A stretch of 7,759 nt of DNA from Clostridiales bacterium. GTDB lineage: Bacteria > Bacillota > Clostridia > WRLR01. Below are positions 1-6,038 of the stretch, one piece after another. Both the position numbers and the translations under genes were made by a program. Within the stretch, counting starts at the first letter, position 1; every line of letters begins with the position of its first letter. The stretch covers positions 1-7,759 of the forward strand of contig JAITSR010000388.1 of NCBI GenBank assembly GCA_031287655.1, written 5' to 3'. A model generated the notes under the pieces. It made no database searches and had not been told where the DNA came from. It saw only the letters and a list, made by a program, of their open reading frames with translations.

Positions 1-50
1 GAGAACACGCAGCAGAATAGCGACGGCGGCGGGGGACAAAGGAGACTGCG

Positions 51-329
51 ATGGCAGAGACCGATATTTTGCTGAAAATTCTCGACAAGTTTGATGAGAT
101 GAACGGGCGATTCGACGAGTTAAAGACAGATGTGGCCGAGCAATTCGCGCATGTCAACAATCGGCTTGACCAAATGGAGATCGGCCAAGCGAGTATTGGG
201 CGGCGGCTCGACCGCGTGGAGACAAGACTCGAGCGTATAGAGGGCAAACTCGACGCCACGTTCGATCAAGTGGCGCGGCTCACGGAAAGCCAGACCGGTA
301 CAGATTTACGGTGTCTGAAAGGGCTTTAA
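51..329 (+). CDS. Small coiled-coil protein, function unknown
   Basis: The 92-residue product is almost entirely charged and heptad-like. From about residue 5 to 80 hydrophobic residues recur every three or four positions (for example LLKILDKFDEMNGRFDELK, and later RLDRVETRLERIEGKLD). This predicts one long amphipathic helix that would form a coiled-coil dimer or oligomer. There is no signal peptide, membrane segment or catalytic motif, so it is probably cytosolic. Small proteins of this kind are common in clostridia and related bacteria, usually as unnamed proteins. The start is well supported: AAAGGAG at 38-44 lies six bases before the ATG. The last dozen residues (TGTDLRCLKGL) do not continue the heptads and run up to the tRNA gene, so the C-terminus may be slightly altered. 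Only 50 bases upstream are visible, so its promoter and neighbour are unknown. Confidence 0.65.
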   Translation: MAETDILLKILDKFDEMNGRFDELKTDVAEQFAHVNNRLDQMEIGQASIGRRLDRVETRLERIEGKLDATFDQVARLTESQTGTDLRCLKGL

Positions 330-344
330 GCAAACAACTTTTTT

Positions 345-418
345 CTGCCAGTAGCTCAGTTGGATAGAGCAACGGTCTTCTAAACCGTAGGCTGCGGGTT
401 CGAGTCCCGCCTGGCAGG
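345..418 (+). tRNA. tRNA-Arg (anticodon UCU)
   Basis: A complete cloverleaf can be folded. The acceptor stem is CTGCCAG (345-351) with CTGGCAG (411-417), seven Watson-Crick pairs. The D stem is GCTC/GAGC with an AGTTGGATA loop. The anticodon stem is ACGGT/ACCGT (372-376/384-388) around CTTCTAA, giving anticodon TCT at 379-381. The T stem is GCGGG/CCCGC around TTCGAGT. It reads AGA and AGG codons. The A at position 20 of the D loop and the G discriminator base (418) fit known arginine identity elements. The 3' CCA is not encoded, so it must be added by the CCA-adding enzyme. The first pair is C1-G72 rather than the more usual G1-C72. It sits 15 bases after the coiled-coil gene and is followed at once by a terminator. 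Confidence 0.95.
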
Positions 419-425
419 TTCGTAG

Positions 426-471
426 AATCAAGGCTTCCAGTAAAAACGCGGGAGGCCTTGATTACTGTTTT
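426..471 (+). terminator. Rho-independent terminator after tRNA-Arg
   Basis: AATCAAGGCTTCC (426-438) pairs with GGAGGCCTTGATT (451-463) over 13 base pairs with one G-U pair and a 12-base loop. A short T run follows (TGTTTT, 466-471). It lies eight bases after the tRNA and would end its transcript. The U tract is modest, but the stem is strong. The 75 bases from here to the next gene contain nothing else I recognise. Confidence 0.75.
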
Positions 472-547
472 GAGTGCTAAATGGGTACCACTGAAATGAA
501 ACGGATAGAAGGAAAAGCATACCGCATAAAATTGGACTAAGGAATTG

Positions 548-802
548 TTGAACTATACATATATTGTCCGATGCTCCGACGGCACATACTATACGGGCTG
601 GACGAACAATTTAGAGAAACGCTTAAAAGCGCATAACGACGGGATCGGCGGGAAGTATACGCATACGCGCTGTCCTGTCGAACTGGTTTTTGTCGAGGCG
701 TTTCAGACGAAAAAAGAAGCGCAAAGCCGCGAGTTTGCCGTCAAACGGTTGTCGCGGCAGGAAAAAGAGCGGCTAATTTCGGCGGCGGCGGAAAAAAGAT
801 AA
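548..802 (+). CDS. GIY-YIG nuclease-superfamily protein, YhbQ/UPF0213 type
   Basis: This protein of about 84 residues is a single GIY-YIG domain of the short YhbQ/YazA (UPF0213) kind. The two signature tripeptides appear as YIV and YTG near each end of the first hairpin (NYTYIVRCSDGTYYTGWT). They are followed by the conserved NNLEKRLKAHN helix, the GGKYT turn, and the glutamate of SREFAVKRLSRQEK, which corresponds to the metal-binding catalytic Glu. The family is usually annotated as an endonuclease-like protein. A nucleic-acid role is likely, but the exact function is unsettled. Two adjacent TTG codons (545 and 548) could start it. I prefer 548 because TAAGGA at 538-543 is too close to 545, and the product then begins MNYTYIV like its relatives. 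An in-frame stop at 527-529 excludes a longer form. It converges with the kinase gene at 832, 29 bases away, with no clear terminator between them. Confidence 0.88.
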   Translation: MNYTYIVRCSDGTYYTGWTNNLEKRLKAHNDGIGGKYTHTRCPVELVFVEAFQTKKEAQSREFAVKRLSRQEKERLISAAAEKR

Positions 803-831
803 AAGCGGATGAACCGGTGCGGGCGGCTATT

Positions 832-1407
832 TTACGCGAGACGTATATCTCTGCCGAGGAACGCGCCTGCTTTGCTTATCAGCCGCTCATAATTTACGCT
901 TTCAAAATCCGTGGTATCAACGATCTGCGTTTCGCCGGGTATTTTTATATCACGGAGCTCTTTAACATAATCGTCATACTCCATACGACTGATGGGCGGG
1001 CCGAAATCACGGTTGACCGGGTGGCGCTCCGATGTGGATTCACGAGAGACAAAGCGCCTGTGCAATATTTCTGAATTGCCGACAAAAAGGAATGTCAGCG
1101 CGCTGCAGTCGTATTTACGGCAGAGTGTACTGATTTCGTCGGCATCGGCGATTCTAAAATTGCCCTCCAAAATCAGCGGAGTATTGGTTCTCAGGCAATT
1201 ATCGGCAATGTGGAGCATCACTTCAACCGTCGCGCGGCTCAGTCTTTTACTGTCCTCACGGTTGGCGATCGAAATATGCTCCCCAAGCGCAATTTTCACC
1301 AAATCTTTGCAAAAGCACGGAACACCCAACGTCTGCGACAGCTTTAACGCAAATGTTGTTTTTCCCGCGGCCAAATAACCGCTGACCACAATCATCGCGT
1401 TTTTCAT
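832..1407 (-). CDS. P-loop kinase, zeta-toxin/AAA_33-like
   Basis: This 191-residue cytosolic protein is a small P-loop NTPase. The Walker A motif GYLAAGKTT occupies residues 10-18 (K16, T17) right after the first beta strand. FCKDLVK at 32-38 resembles the substrate-side Asp region of zeta-toxin and chloramphenicol-phosphotransferase-like kinases. LILEGNF (78-84) resembles the third-strand acidic motif. The region FVSRESTSERHP (119-130) looks like an arginine-rich lid. Family members phosphorylate small molecules such as sugars, nucleosides or antibiotics; the substrate here is unknown. The reading frame is open further upstream, but that extension is GC-rich and lies in another frame of the preceding gene. 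The ATG at 1407 starts just before the Walker A strand and overlaps the preceding stop as ATGA, which implies translational coupling. A G-rich stretch precedes it instead of a canonical ribosome binding site. No toxin-antitoxin partner is recognisable, so calling it a toxin would be unwarranted. Confidence 0.88.
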   Translation of the reverse strand: MKNAMIVVSGYLAAGKTTFALKLSQTLGVPCFCKDLVKIALGEHISIANREDSKRLSRATVEVMLHIADNCLRTNTPLILEGNFRIADADEISTLCRKYDCSALTFLFVGNSEILHRRFVSRESTSERHPVNRDFGPPISRMEYDDYVKELRDIKIPGETQIVDTTDFESVNYERLISKAGAFLGRDIRLA

Positions 1408-1898
1408 GAACGGCCCCCCGCCCCGCCGGCCGCCGTCTGCTGCGCCAACACACAGTCGACCGCGAGCGCGACGCACAGGCACAGCAGCGCGTCGCCGGGA
1501 TCCGCGATGTCGAGCTCGTATGTATCCCCCCATGTCAGCCATTTCTTTGTCAGCCGCATGATCTCCCGCCCGCCGTCTGTGAGCGCGTATTCATGCTCGA
1601 AAAAATCGCCTTGCAGCTGCCAAGGCAAGCCTCCGAACCGGAAGCGCGGCTTAAAAAAAGTAAATTCCTTGACGATCTCAAAGGTATCTCCGCCGATTTC
1701 GATGTAGTAGCGCGGCATAAACGCGAGCAGCTTCTGGCGGATAAACGCGGCTTCACGCCCGTCCGCGTCGCGGATATGCAGTTTCTTCCCGAGCGCAAAG
1801 AGCTCGCCCTCGACGCTGTATACGTCCGTTTCGTCTTCGTTCTTGACGGAAAAGCGGTCCTTCCACGAGAACACTTTTTGTTTGATATAGAGTCTCAT
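1404..1898 (-). CDS. LURP-one-related (YxjI-like) protein
   Basis: The 164-residue product begins MRLYIKQKVFSWKDRFSV, continues with GELFALGKKLHIRD (31-44) and AFIRQKLLAFMPRYYIEI (51-68), and then FEHEYAL and TWGDTYELDI strands. This succession is typical of the LURP-one-related/YxjI family, which adopts a tubby-like beta barrel around a central helix. The hydrophobic helix near 136-152 (ALLCLCVALAVDCVLA) fits the buried C-terminal helix of that fold rather than a true membrane segment. Biochemical function in bacteria is not established; lipid or ligand binding is often suggested. The start at 1898 is chosen because the product then matches the family's N-terminus and AAAGGAG (minus strand, about 1916-1910) precedes it by 11 bases. 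The frame stays open to 2072, but that extension is basic and unlike the family. The gene ends in a Gly/Ala-rich tail and overlaps the kinase start by four bases. Confidence 0.85.
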   Translation of the reverse strand: MRLYIKQKVFSWKDRFSVKNEDETDVYSVEGELFALGKKLHIRDADGREAAFIRQKLLAFMPRYYIEIGGDTFEIVKEFTFFKPRFRFGGLPWQLQGDFFEHEYALTDGGREIMRLTKKWLTWGDTYELDIADPGDALLCLCVALAVDCVLAQQTAAGGAGGRS

Positions 1899-2041
1899 TG
1901 TCAAATCCACTCCTTTTCGGCCCCTTTTCTGCTTCTTTTCGGTCCTTTTGATTTTCGAGTTCATTCGGGGCCAAGGCCTTTTTGCGCCGTTCGGCGCTGC
2001 CCATATCGTAACACAGAAACACGGTTCATGGAAGTCACGCG

Positions 2042-2059
2042 TCGCTCCAATCGCTCCAA
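2042..2059. repeat. Perfect 9-bp tandem repeat, TCGCTCCAA x2
   Basis: TCGCTCCAA occurs back to back at 2042-2050 and 2051-2059, in the divergent region between the LURP-one-like gene and the FAD oxidoreductase gene. It runs directly into the next repeat pair. An extended word ATCGCTCCAAT (2050-2060) recurs at 6025-6035, where it is part of a coding start, so that second copy is probably coincidental. A binding site is possible but unproven. Confidence 0.6.
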
Positions 2060-2083
2060 TTGACTTTACCAATTAACTTTACA
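2058..2083. repeat. 13-bp direct repeat upstream of the promoter, possible operator
   Basis: AATTGACTTTACC (2058-2070) is followed immediately by AATTAACTTTACA (2071-2083), with 11 of 13 positions identical. The pair ends three bases before the proposed -35 box at 2087. Two tandem half-sites immediately upstream of a -35 element are a usual layout for an activator such as an AraC-type protein. No regulator gene is present in the window, so this is an inference from position and sequence only. Confidence 0.5.
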
Positions 2084-2086
2084 GAC

Positions 2087-2115
2087 TTGGCCTGATTAGT
2101 AAACCGTGATACAAT
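2087..2115 (+). promoter_or_regulatory. Sigma-A-type promoter of the FAD/Gfo-Idh operon
   Basis: TTGGCC (2087-2092) and TACAAT (2110-2115) are separated by 17 bases. TG at 2107-2108 provides an extended -10. The start of transcription would be near 2122, leaving an untranslated leader of about 125 bases before the FAD oxidoreductase gene. The -10 is one base from consensus. The -35 matches only TTG of the consensus, as expected for a promoter that needs an activator. Confidence 0.55.
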
Positions 2116-2156
2116 ACTGGCAAATGATCGGGCGGCCGCGCACAAAGCGCCTTGTA

Positions 2157-2186
2157 TCGGGATAGGTCGGGATAAGTCGATATAGG
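2157..2186. repeat. Three tandem 10-bp repeats in the operon leader
   Basis: TCGGGATAGG, TCGGGATAAG and TCGATATAGG follow one another without gaps (2157-2166, 2167-2176, 2177-2186). The period equals one helical turn. They fall in the predicted leader, downstream of the promoter, so they could bind a repressor as DNA or act in the RNA. They are followed by an alternating purine-pyrimidine tract (GCGCGCGTGCGCGCG, 2218-2232) immediately before the AAAGGGGG ribosome binding site (2233-2240). The remainder of 1899-2247 holds no gene that I can support. Confidence 0.6.
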
Positions 2187-2247
2187 TGTCAAGAGCCGTG
2201 GGGACGCGGCATGGCCAGCGCGCGTGCGCGCGAAAGGGGGCAAATAA

Positions 2248-3669
2248 ATGGAAGCGAGAACGGAAGCAGGAACAGACGGGTTGCAATACTATGTCGCGAG
2301 CCCGCGCAAATTGCCGGCGCGGGAATTTGACGTACTCGTGGCGGGAGGCGGCACGGGCGGCACGGTTGCGGCGCTGGCCGCCGCGCGGGCAGGCGCGAGG
2401 ACCGCGCTCGTCGAGGCAAAAGGCTACTTTGGCGGCACAATCGTGGAGGGCGGGTGTTCCCTGCACAGCTATTTTAACCTCTGGCAGGCGTTCCCCGGCG
2501 TTGAGAAGCGCCAGCTCGTCCGGGGGATCCCCGACGAGATCATCCATGTGCTAAAGGCGCATGGCGGAACGCCGGGACATGTCGATCAGCTGTCAAACGT
2601 CGTCTATGACTCGGCCTGCACGACGATCGACACGGAAATTTACAAGTTCGTGATTATGAAAATGCTTCGGGAATCCGGCGTGCAGCTCTTTTTGAACACG
2701 ACGCTGACCGACGTCGTCCGCGACGGGGACCGCCTCCGGGGGGCCGTCGTCGAGAGTCACCAAGGCGCGGAAATCTTTTTCGCGAAGAATTTTATCGACG
2801 CGACGGGCTTTGGCGACCTCAGCGCGAGGGCGTCCGCCCCGCATATCGAGCTGAACGACCACGGCGTCACAAACTCGATGGGGGTCGGCGGCGTAAACAT
2901 TGAGCGCTATTATGACTTTCTGTCGGCGCATGACGCGGTGCATGAACTCGCGCGCGGCGACCGCGACGGAAAACCGGACAAAGTCATCCGCATCGTCGCG
3001 GACTTTAAAAAGCTCGGCGATCACGTCGCGTCCGCGTTTCGGGAGGTCGACTGCGCGGCCACGGTCAGCACGACCCGCGACGACTATTTGATGTTCGTCA
3101 AAATCAGCTGCCGGATGCAGACAAATCCGCTGTACCGCGACGCGCTGACCGAAACCGAGTACCTTCTGCGGGAGCGGCAGATCAGGAGCATTGAGCTCAT
3201 GCGGCGCTATTTGCCCGGCTGCGAAAACGCGTTTATCGCGCGGACGAGCCCCAGTCTGACGATCCGCCGCGCGCGCTGCATTACCTGCGAATACGATATG
3301 ACAAACGAGGAAATCATCAACGGCACACATTACGAGGACGACATCCTGAGCTACGGCTTTCACGATTCGGCGCCGCGTTTTCAGGTGAAAAACGGCGAAA
3401 GCTACGGCCTACCCTATCGGGCGATTCAGGTCAAGGAGCTGCGGAACCTTTTCGCGATCGGGATGCTGATCTCCACGAACCACGACGCGCATATGTCCAC
3501 GCGCAACACGGTCTGCTGCATGGCGCAGGGTCAGGCGGCCGGCACGGCGGCGGCGCTGTGCGCGCTCGGCGGGATCGGGGACGTGCGCGACTTGCCCTAC
3601 CGCACGCTGCATGACCGGTTAAAAGCCGACGGCGTTTGGTTCGACCACGACCCGCTCCCAGAAAAATAA
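2248..3669 (+). CDS. FAD-dependent oxidoreductase (FAD_oxidored family)
   Basis: The 473-residue cytosolic flavoprotein opens with a Rossmann dinucleotide-binding unit. DVLVAGGGTGG covers residues 28-38, and the ribose-binding Glu is at 56 (LVEAKGYFGG). A second FAD motif, DATGFGDLSARA (184-195), marks the return to the FAD domain. The C-terminal block RNTVCCMAQGQAAGTAAAL (419-437) is the signature that closes the FAD site in the FAD_oxidored (PF12831-like) group. No covalent flavin or iron-sulfur motif is obvious, although several cysteines (269, 288, 344, 347, 423, 424) are present. Members of this group are usually found beside sugar-metabolism genes and are poorly characterised. AAAGGGGG at 2233-2240 sits seven bases before the ATG. 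It is the first gene of the three-gene run, 89 bases ahead of the first Gfo/Idh/MocA gene. The likely role is oxidation of a hydroxylated substrate or intermediate, an inference from family and neighbours. Confidence 0.88.
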   Translation: MEARTEAGTDGLQYYVASPRKLPAREFDVLVAGGGTGGTVAALAAARAGARTALVEAKGYFGGTIVEGGCSLHSYFNLWQAFPGVEKRQLVRGIPDEIIHVLKAHGGTPGHVDQLSNVVYDSACTTIDTEIYKFVIMKMLRESGVQLFLNTTLTDVVRDGDRLRGAVVESHQGAEIFFAKNFIDATGFGDLSARASAPHIELNDHGVTNSMGVGGVNIERYYDFLSAHDAVHELARGDRDGKPDKVIRIVADFKKLGDHVASAFREVDCAATVSTTRDDYLMFVKISCRMQTNPLYRDALTETEYLLRERQIRSIELMRRYLPGCENAFIARTSPSLTIRRARCITCEYDMTNEEIINGTHYEDDILSYGFHDSAPRFQVKNGESYGLPYRAIQVKELRNLFAIGMLISTNHDAHMSTRNTVCCMAQGQAAGTAAALCALGGIGDVRDLPYRTLHDRLKADGVWFDHDPLPEK

Positions 3670-3758
3670 GCATATAACCATAAACTTGAACCAATCAATG
3701 GAATCATGCGCGGAACAAAGATCGAAAGAATAAACGAAAGAAAGGACAGGGTACAACA

Positions 3759-4745
3759 ATGCTGAATGTCGGAATCATCAGTGCTTGGCATGTACACGCA
3801 AACGGCTACGCAAAGGAGATCGCCGAGAGCGGAAAGGCGCGGATCGCGGCTGTTTGGGACGAGGACCCGAGGCGCGGGAAACCGTGGGCAGAACAGCGCG
3901 GCGCGGAGTTCATCGAGGACTACGACGCGTTCCTCGCGCGAAAGGACATCACGGCTGTCGTCTGCAACTCGCCGACGACCATGCACCCCGAGCTGATCGG
4001 CAAGGCCGTCGCCGCCCGCAAGGACGTCTTTACCGAAAAGCTGCTCGCGACGACGACGGCGGACTGCGAGACGCTCTGCAAGGCGATTGAGGCCGCCGGG
4101 ATCACGTTTACAATCTCCCTGCCGCTGCTCCCGACGCCGAGGGTCCTCTATGTGAAGCAGTTGATCGACAACGGCCTGCTCGGCAAGGTCACGGGCGCGC
4201 GCTTCCGCCGCAGCCACTCCGGCGTGAGTGACCACTGGCTTCCGGATTACTGGTTTGACGTGAGCAAGACCGGCGGCGGCGCAATGATGGACCTCGGCGC
4301 GCACCCGGTCTACATCCTCTCGTTCCTGTTCGGCGAGCCAAAGCGTGTGAGCGGCATGATGACAAGCCCGTACAGCACATCCTCGGACGAGAACGCGATC
4401 GCGGTCGTCGAGTTCAAAAACGGCGTGCTCGGCACTTGCGAAACGGCCTTCGTGACGCTCGGCGTGCCGGACCTGCTCGAGGTGTACGGCACGGAGGGCT
4501 CGGTCTTTGTACACGGCAGCAGCGTACTCGTTTCGCAGCGGGCGCTCGCGGGGCTCGGCGTCAAAGAGGTCGAACCGGCAAGTCTCCCGGAGGGCAAGAA
4601 GTCCCCGATCATGCAGTTCGTAGACGCCTGCGTAGACGGTACCGGCACGCCCAAGCATCTCGGCACGGCCGCTGCGCTCTCGATGACAAAGATCATTGAG
4701 GCCTCCTATATCTCGTCCAAAACCGGCAAATATGTGGAATTTTGA
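3759..4745 (+). CDS. Gfo/Idh/MocA-like oxidoreductase with degenerate cofactor motifs
   Basis: The 328-residue protein has the two-domain Gfo/Idh/MocA layout: an N-terminal Rossmann fold (about 1-120) and a C-terminal alpha/beta domain. The usual GxGxxG is replaced by VGIISAWHVHANGYA (residues 4-18). The EKP motif reads EKL (93-95), keeping the lysine but losing the proline. Asp34 (AAVWDED) ends the second strand, which favours NAD over NADP. The catalytic-domain motif GGGAMMDLGAHPVYI (172-186) is intact, with D178 and H182. The family interconverts alcohols and ketones of sugars, inositols and related compounds. Here the altered loop suggests unusual cofactor binding or a non-standard reaction. 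Upstream, AAAGGA at 3741-3746 is 12 bases from the ATG, so the ribosome binding site is not ideal. The 34-base gap to the second dehydrogenase indicates one transcript. Substrate unknown. Confidence 0.88.
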   Translation: MLNVGIISAWHVHANGYAKEIAESGKARIAAVWDEDPRRGKPWAEQRGAEFIEDYDAFLARKDITAVVCNSPTTMHPELIGKAVAARKDVFTEKLLATTTADCETLCKAIEAAGITFTISLPLLPTPRVLYVKQLIDNGLLGKVTGARFRRSHSGVSDHWLPDYWFDVSKTGGGAMMDLGAHPVYILSFLFGEPKRVSGMMTSPYSTSSDENAIAVVEFKNGVLGTCETAFVTLGVPDLLEVYGTEGSVFVHGSSVLVSQRALAGLGVKEVEPASLPEGKKSPIMQFVDACVDGTGTPKHLGTAAALSMTKIIEASYISSKTGKYVEF

Positions 4746-4779
4746 AAAATCAATAAGAACTGGAGGATAAGAGGATAAA

Positions 4780-5871
4780 ATGGGTAAGAAACTGAACATC
4801 GGGATCATCGGCTGCGGCGGGATCGCGGGCGGAAAGCATATGCCCTCGTTGAAGGCGCTGCACGCGGAGGTTGACATGGTCGCCTTCTGCGACATCGTGG
4901 TCGAAAAGGCGCAAAAGGCCGCCGCGGAATACGGCGCTCCGGGCGCGAAGGTCTACTCCGACTACAAGGAGCTTTTGCGCGACCCCGCGATCGACGTCGT
5001 ACACGTCCTGACGCCGAACCGTTCCCACGCCGATATTTCGATCGACGCGCTGAACGCGGGCAAGCATGTCATGTGCGAGAAGCCGATGGCCAAGAGCGCC
5101 GCGGACGCCCGTCGCATGGTCGAGGCCGCGAAAAAGAGCGGCAAGAAGCTGACGATCGGCTACCAGCACCGCCACAAGCCCGAAAGCGTCTACTTAAAGC
5201 AGGTGATCGGCCGCGGCGACCTCGGGCATATCTATTACGCGAAATCATTTGCGATCCGGCGCAGGGGCACCCCGAACTGGGGCGTGTTCTTGAACGAATA
5301 CGAGCAGGGCGGCGGACCGCTGATCGACATCGGCACTCACTCCCTCGACCTGACGCTCTATCTGATGGACAATTACAGCCCCAAGATGGTTCTTGGCACA
5401 AAGTACAAAATGCTCCCGAACCCGAACTGCGCGAACCCTTGGGGACCGTGGGACGAAAAGCAGCACACGGTCGAGGACTCCGCGTTCGGCTTTATCGTGA
5501 TGGAAAACGGCGCGACGATCATCTTGGAGACGAGCTGGGCGCTGAACACGATCGAACCCGTGCAGGAGGTGAGCGTCGCGCTGCATGGCGACAAGGCCGG
5601 CGCGCAGATCAAAAACGGCGTTTCGATCAACAAGGACGAGTTCGGCAAGTTGGTTGAGATCAAGCCGGATATGAGCGCGCGCGGCGTCGCTTTCTTCGAC
5701 GGCATCGCCGAGACGCCCGCGATCACCGAGGCGCGCCGCTGGATCGAGGCGGTCAAAAACGACACGCCCCCGGTCGTGCTGCCCGAACAGGCGTGCGTCG
5801 TGTCCGAGATTTTAGAGGCGATCTACGTCTCCGCAAAGAGCGGCGAACCATTCTACTTCAACAAAAAATAG
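4780..5871 (+). CDS. Gfo/Idh/MocA family dehydrogenase, canonical motifs
   Basis: This 363-residue protein carries all the family marks: NIGIIGCGGIAGGKH (6-20) for the dinucleotide, Asp38 at the end of the second strand (consistent with NAD), CEKPMA (99-104) with the conserved lysine 101, and GGGPLIDIGTHSLDL (177-191) with D183 and H187 in the active-site region. It is expected to oxidise a sugar ring hydroxyl, or reduce the ketone, with NAD(H). The stretch after the active site, with GPWDEKQHTVEDSAFGFIVMENGAT, resembles my memory of gut-bacterial dehydrogenases of the DgpA type that oxidise the 3-position of glycosides. That comparison is from memory and not searched. GAGG at 4771-4774 lies five bases before the ATG, with an additional GGAGG at 4762-4766. 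It is the last gene of the run, and the hairpin at 5942-5976 follows. Confidence 0.92.
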   Translation: MGKKLNIGIIGCGGIAGGKHMPSLKALHAEVDMVAFCDIVVEKAQKAAAEYGAPGAKVYSDYKELLRDPAIDVVHVLTPNRSHADISIDALNAGKHVMCEKPMAKSAADARRMVEAAKKSGKKLTIGYQHRHKPESVYLKQVIGRGDLGHIYYAKSFAIRRRGTPNWGVFLNEYEQGGGPLIDIGTHSLDLTLYLMDNYSPKMVLGTKYKMLPNPNCANPWGPWDEKQHTVEDSAFGFIVMENGATIILETSWALNTIEPVQEVSVALHGDKAGAQIKNGVSINKDEFGKLVEIKPDMSARGVAFFDGIAETPAITEARRWIEAVKNDTPPVVLPEQACVVSEILEAIYVSAKSGEPFYFNKK

Positions 5872-5941
5872 GCGGCCGCGGCCACGGCGACGCAGGCGAG
5901 CGGCCCATGCGCACCAACACTAGTGACACGACATGTATGCA

Positions 5942-5976
5942 CAATAAGGGAGTCCAGTTTGGGGACTCCCTTATTG
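5942..5976. terminator. Near-perfect hairpin between convergent genes, likely bidirectional terminator
   Basis: CAATAAGGGAGTCC (5942-5955) is the exact reverse complement of GGACTCCCTTATTG (5963-5976), giving a 14-base-pair stem with a seven-base loop AGTTTGG. It stands between the end of the dehydrogenase run (5871) and the remnant behind the VWA gene. The arms end in TTATT on either strand, providing a short U-rich stretch within the stem, but no true U tract follows. Transcription termination from both directions is the simplest reading. A small mobile-element palindrome is an alternative. Confidence 0.55.
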
Positions 5977-6011
5977 CTATTAGTCGGTTTGCGCGGCAGC
6001 GATAAGACAAA

Positions 6012-6038
6012 GATGTCGCCGATAATCGCTCCAATCAT
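6012..6038 (-). pseudogene. 5' remnant of an ADP-ribosylglycohydrolase (DraG-like) gene
   Basis: The ATG at 6038 overlaps the VWA stop as ATGA and has AGGAGG (minus strand, 6050-6045) six bases ahead, a fully functional-looking start. The first nine codons read MIGAIIGDI, which is how ADP-ribosylglycohydrolases of the DraG/ADPRH family usually begin, normally continuing VGS and a metal-binding core of about 250 residues or more. Here the sequence switches after codon nine to FVLSLPRKPTNSNKGV, passes through the hairpin at 5942-5976, and ends at 5853 after 61 codons without any family motif. Neither of the other two frames restores the family sequence. The family removes ADP-ribose from arginine or similar residues; this copy cannot. 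The assignment depends on only nine residues plus the gene context. A tiny unrelated ORF or an assembly join are alternatives. Confidence 0.5.

Noticed and set aside
345..418. tRNA as an integration site of a mobile element
   Set aside because: No integrase is present and no copy of the tRNA 3' end is visible elsewhere in the window.
992..1378. 128-codon open frame on the plus strand
   Set aside because: It is antisense to the P-loop kinase, whose Walker A motif shows which strand is coding.
832..1898. Toxin-antitoxin system (zeta-like kinase with partner)
   Set aside because: The partner resembles LURP-one/YxjI proteins and not an epsilon-type antitoxin. The kinase family also includes many housekeeping and resistance enzymes.
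1899..2072. N-terminal extension of the LURP-one-like protein
   Set aside because: The extension is basic and unlike the family, and the internal ATG at 1898 has a good ribosome binding site and the expected MRLYIKQ start.
2042..2186. CRISPR-like array
   Set aside because: The repeats are too short, differ between sets and have no spacers of uniform length; no cas gene is visible.
2593..3363. 256-codon open frame on the minus strand
   Set aside because: It lies antisense inside the FAD oxidoreductase gene and has low-complexity, Arg/Val/Ala-rich sequence without motifs.
3597..4895. 432-codon open frame on the minus strand
   Set aside because: It is antisense to the Gfo/Idh/MocA gene, which has clear family motifs. 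The product is Arg/His-rich with no recognisable domain, a usual shadow of GC-rich coding DNA.
2131..5880. Identical 10-mer GGCGGCCGCG (with a NotI site) at 2131-2140 and 5871-5880 flanking the redox operon
   Set aside because: A short GC-rich palindromic word is expected by chance in such DNA. No longer similarity surrounds the copies, so neither element ends nor vector sequence is supported.
5872..5925. NotI, SacII and SpeI sites close together, suggesting a vector polylinker
   Set aside because: The intervening bases do not match a polylinker I know, and the sequence continues smoothly from the gene stop.
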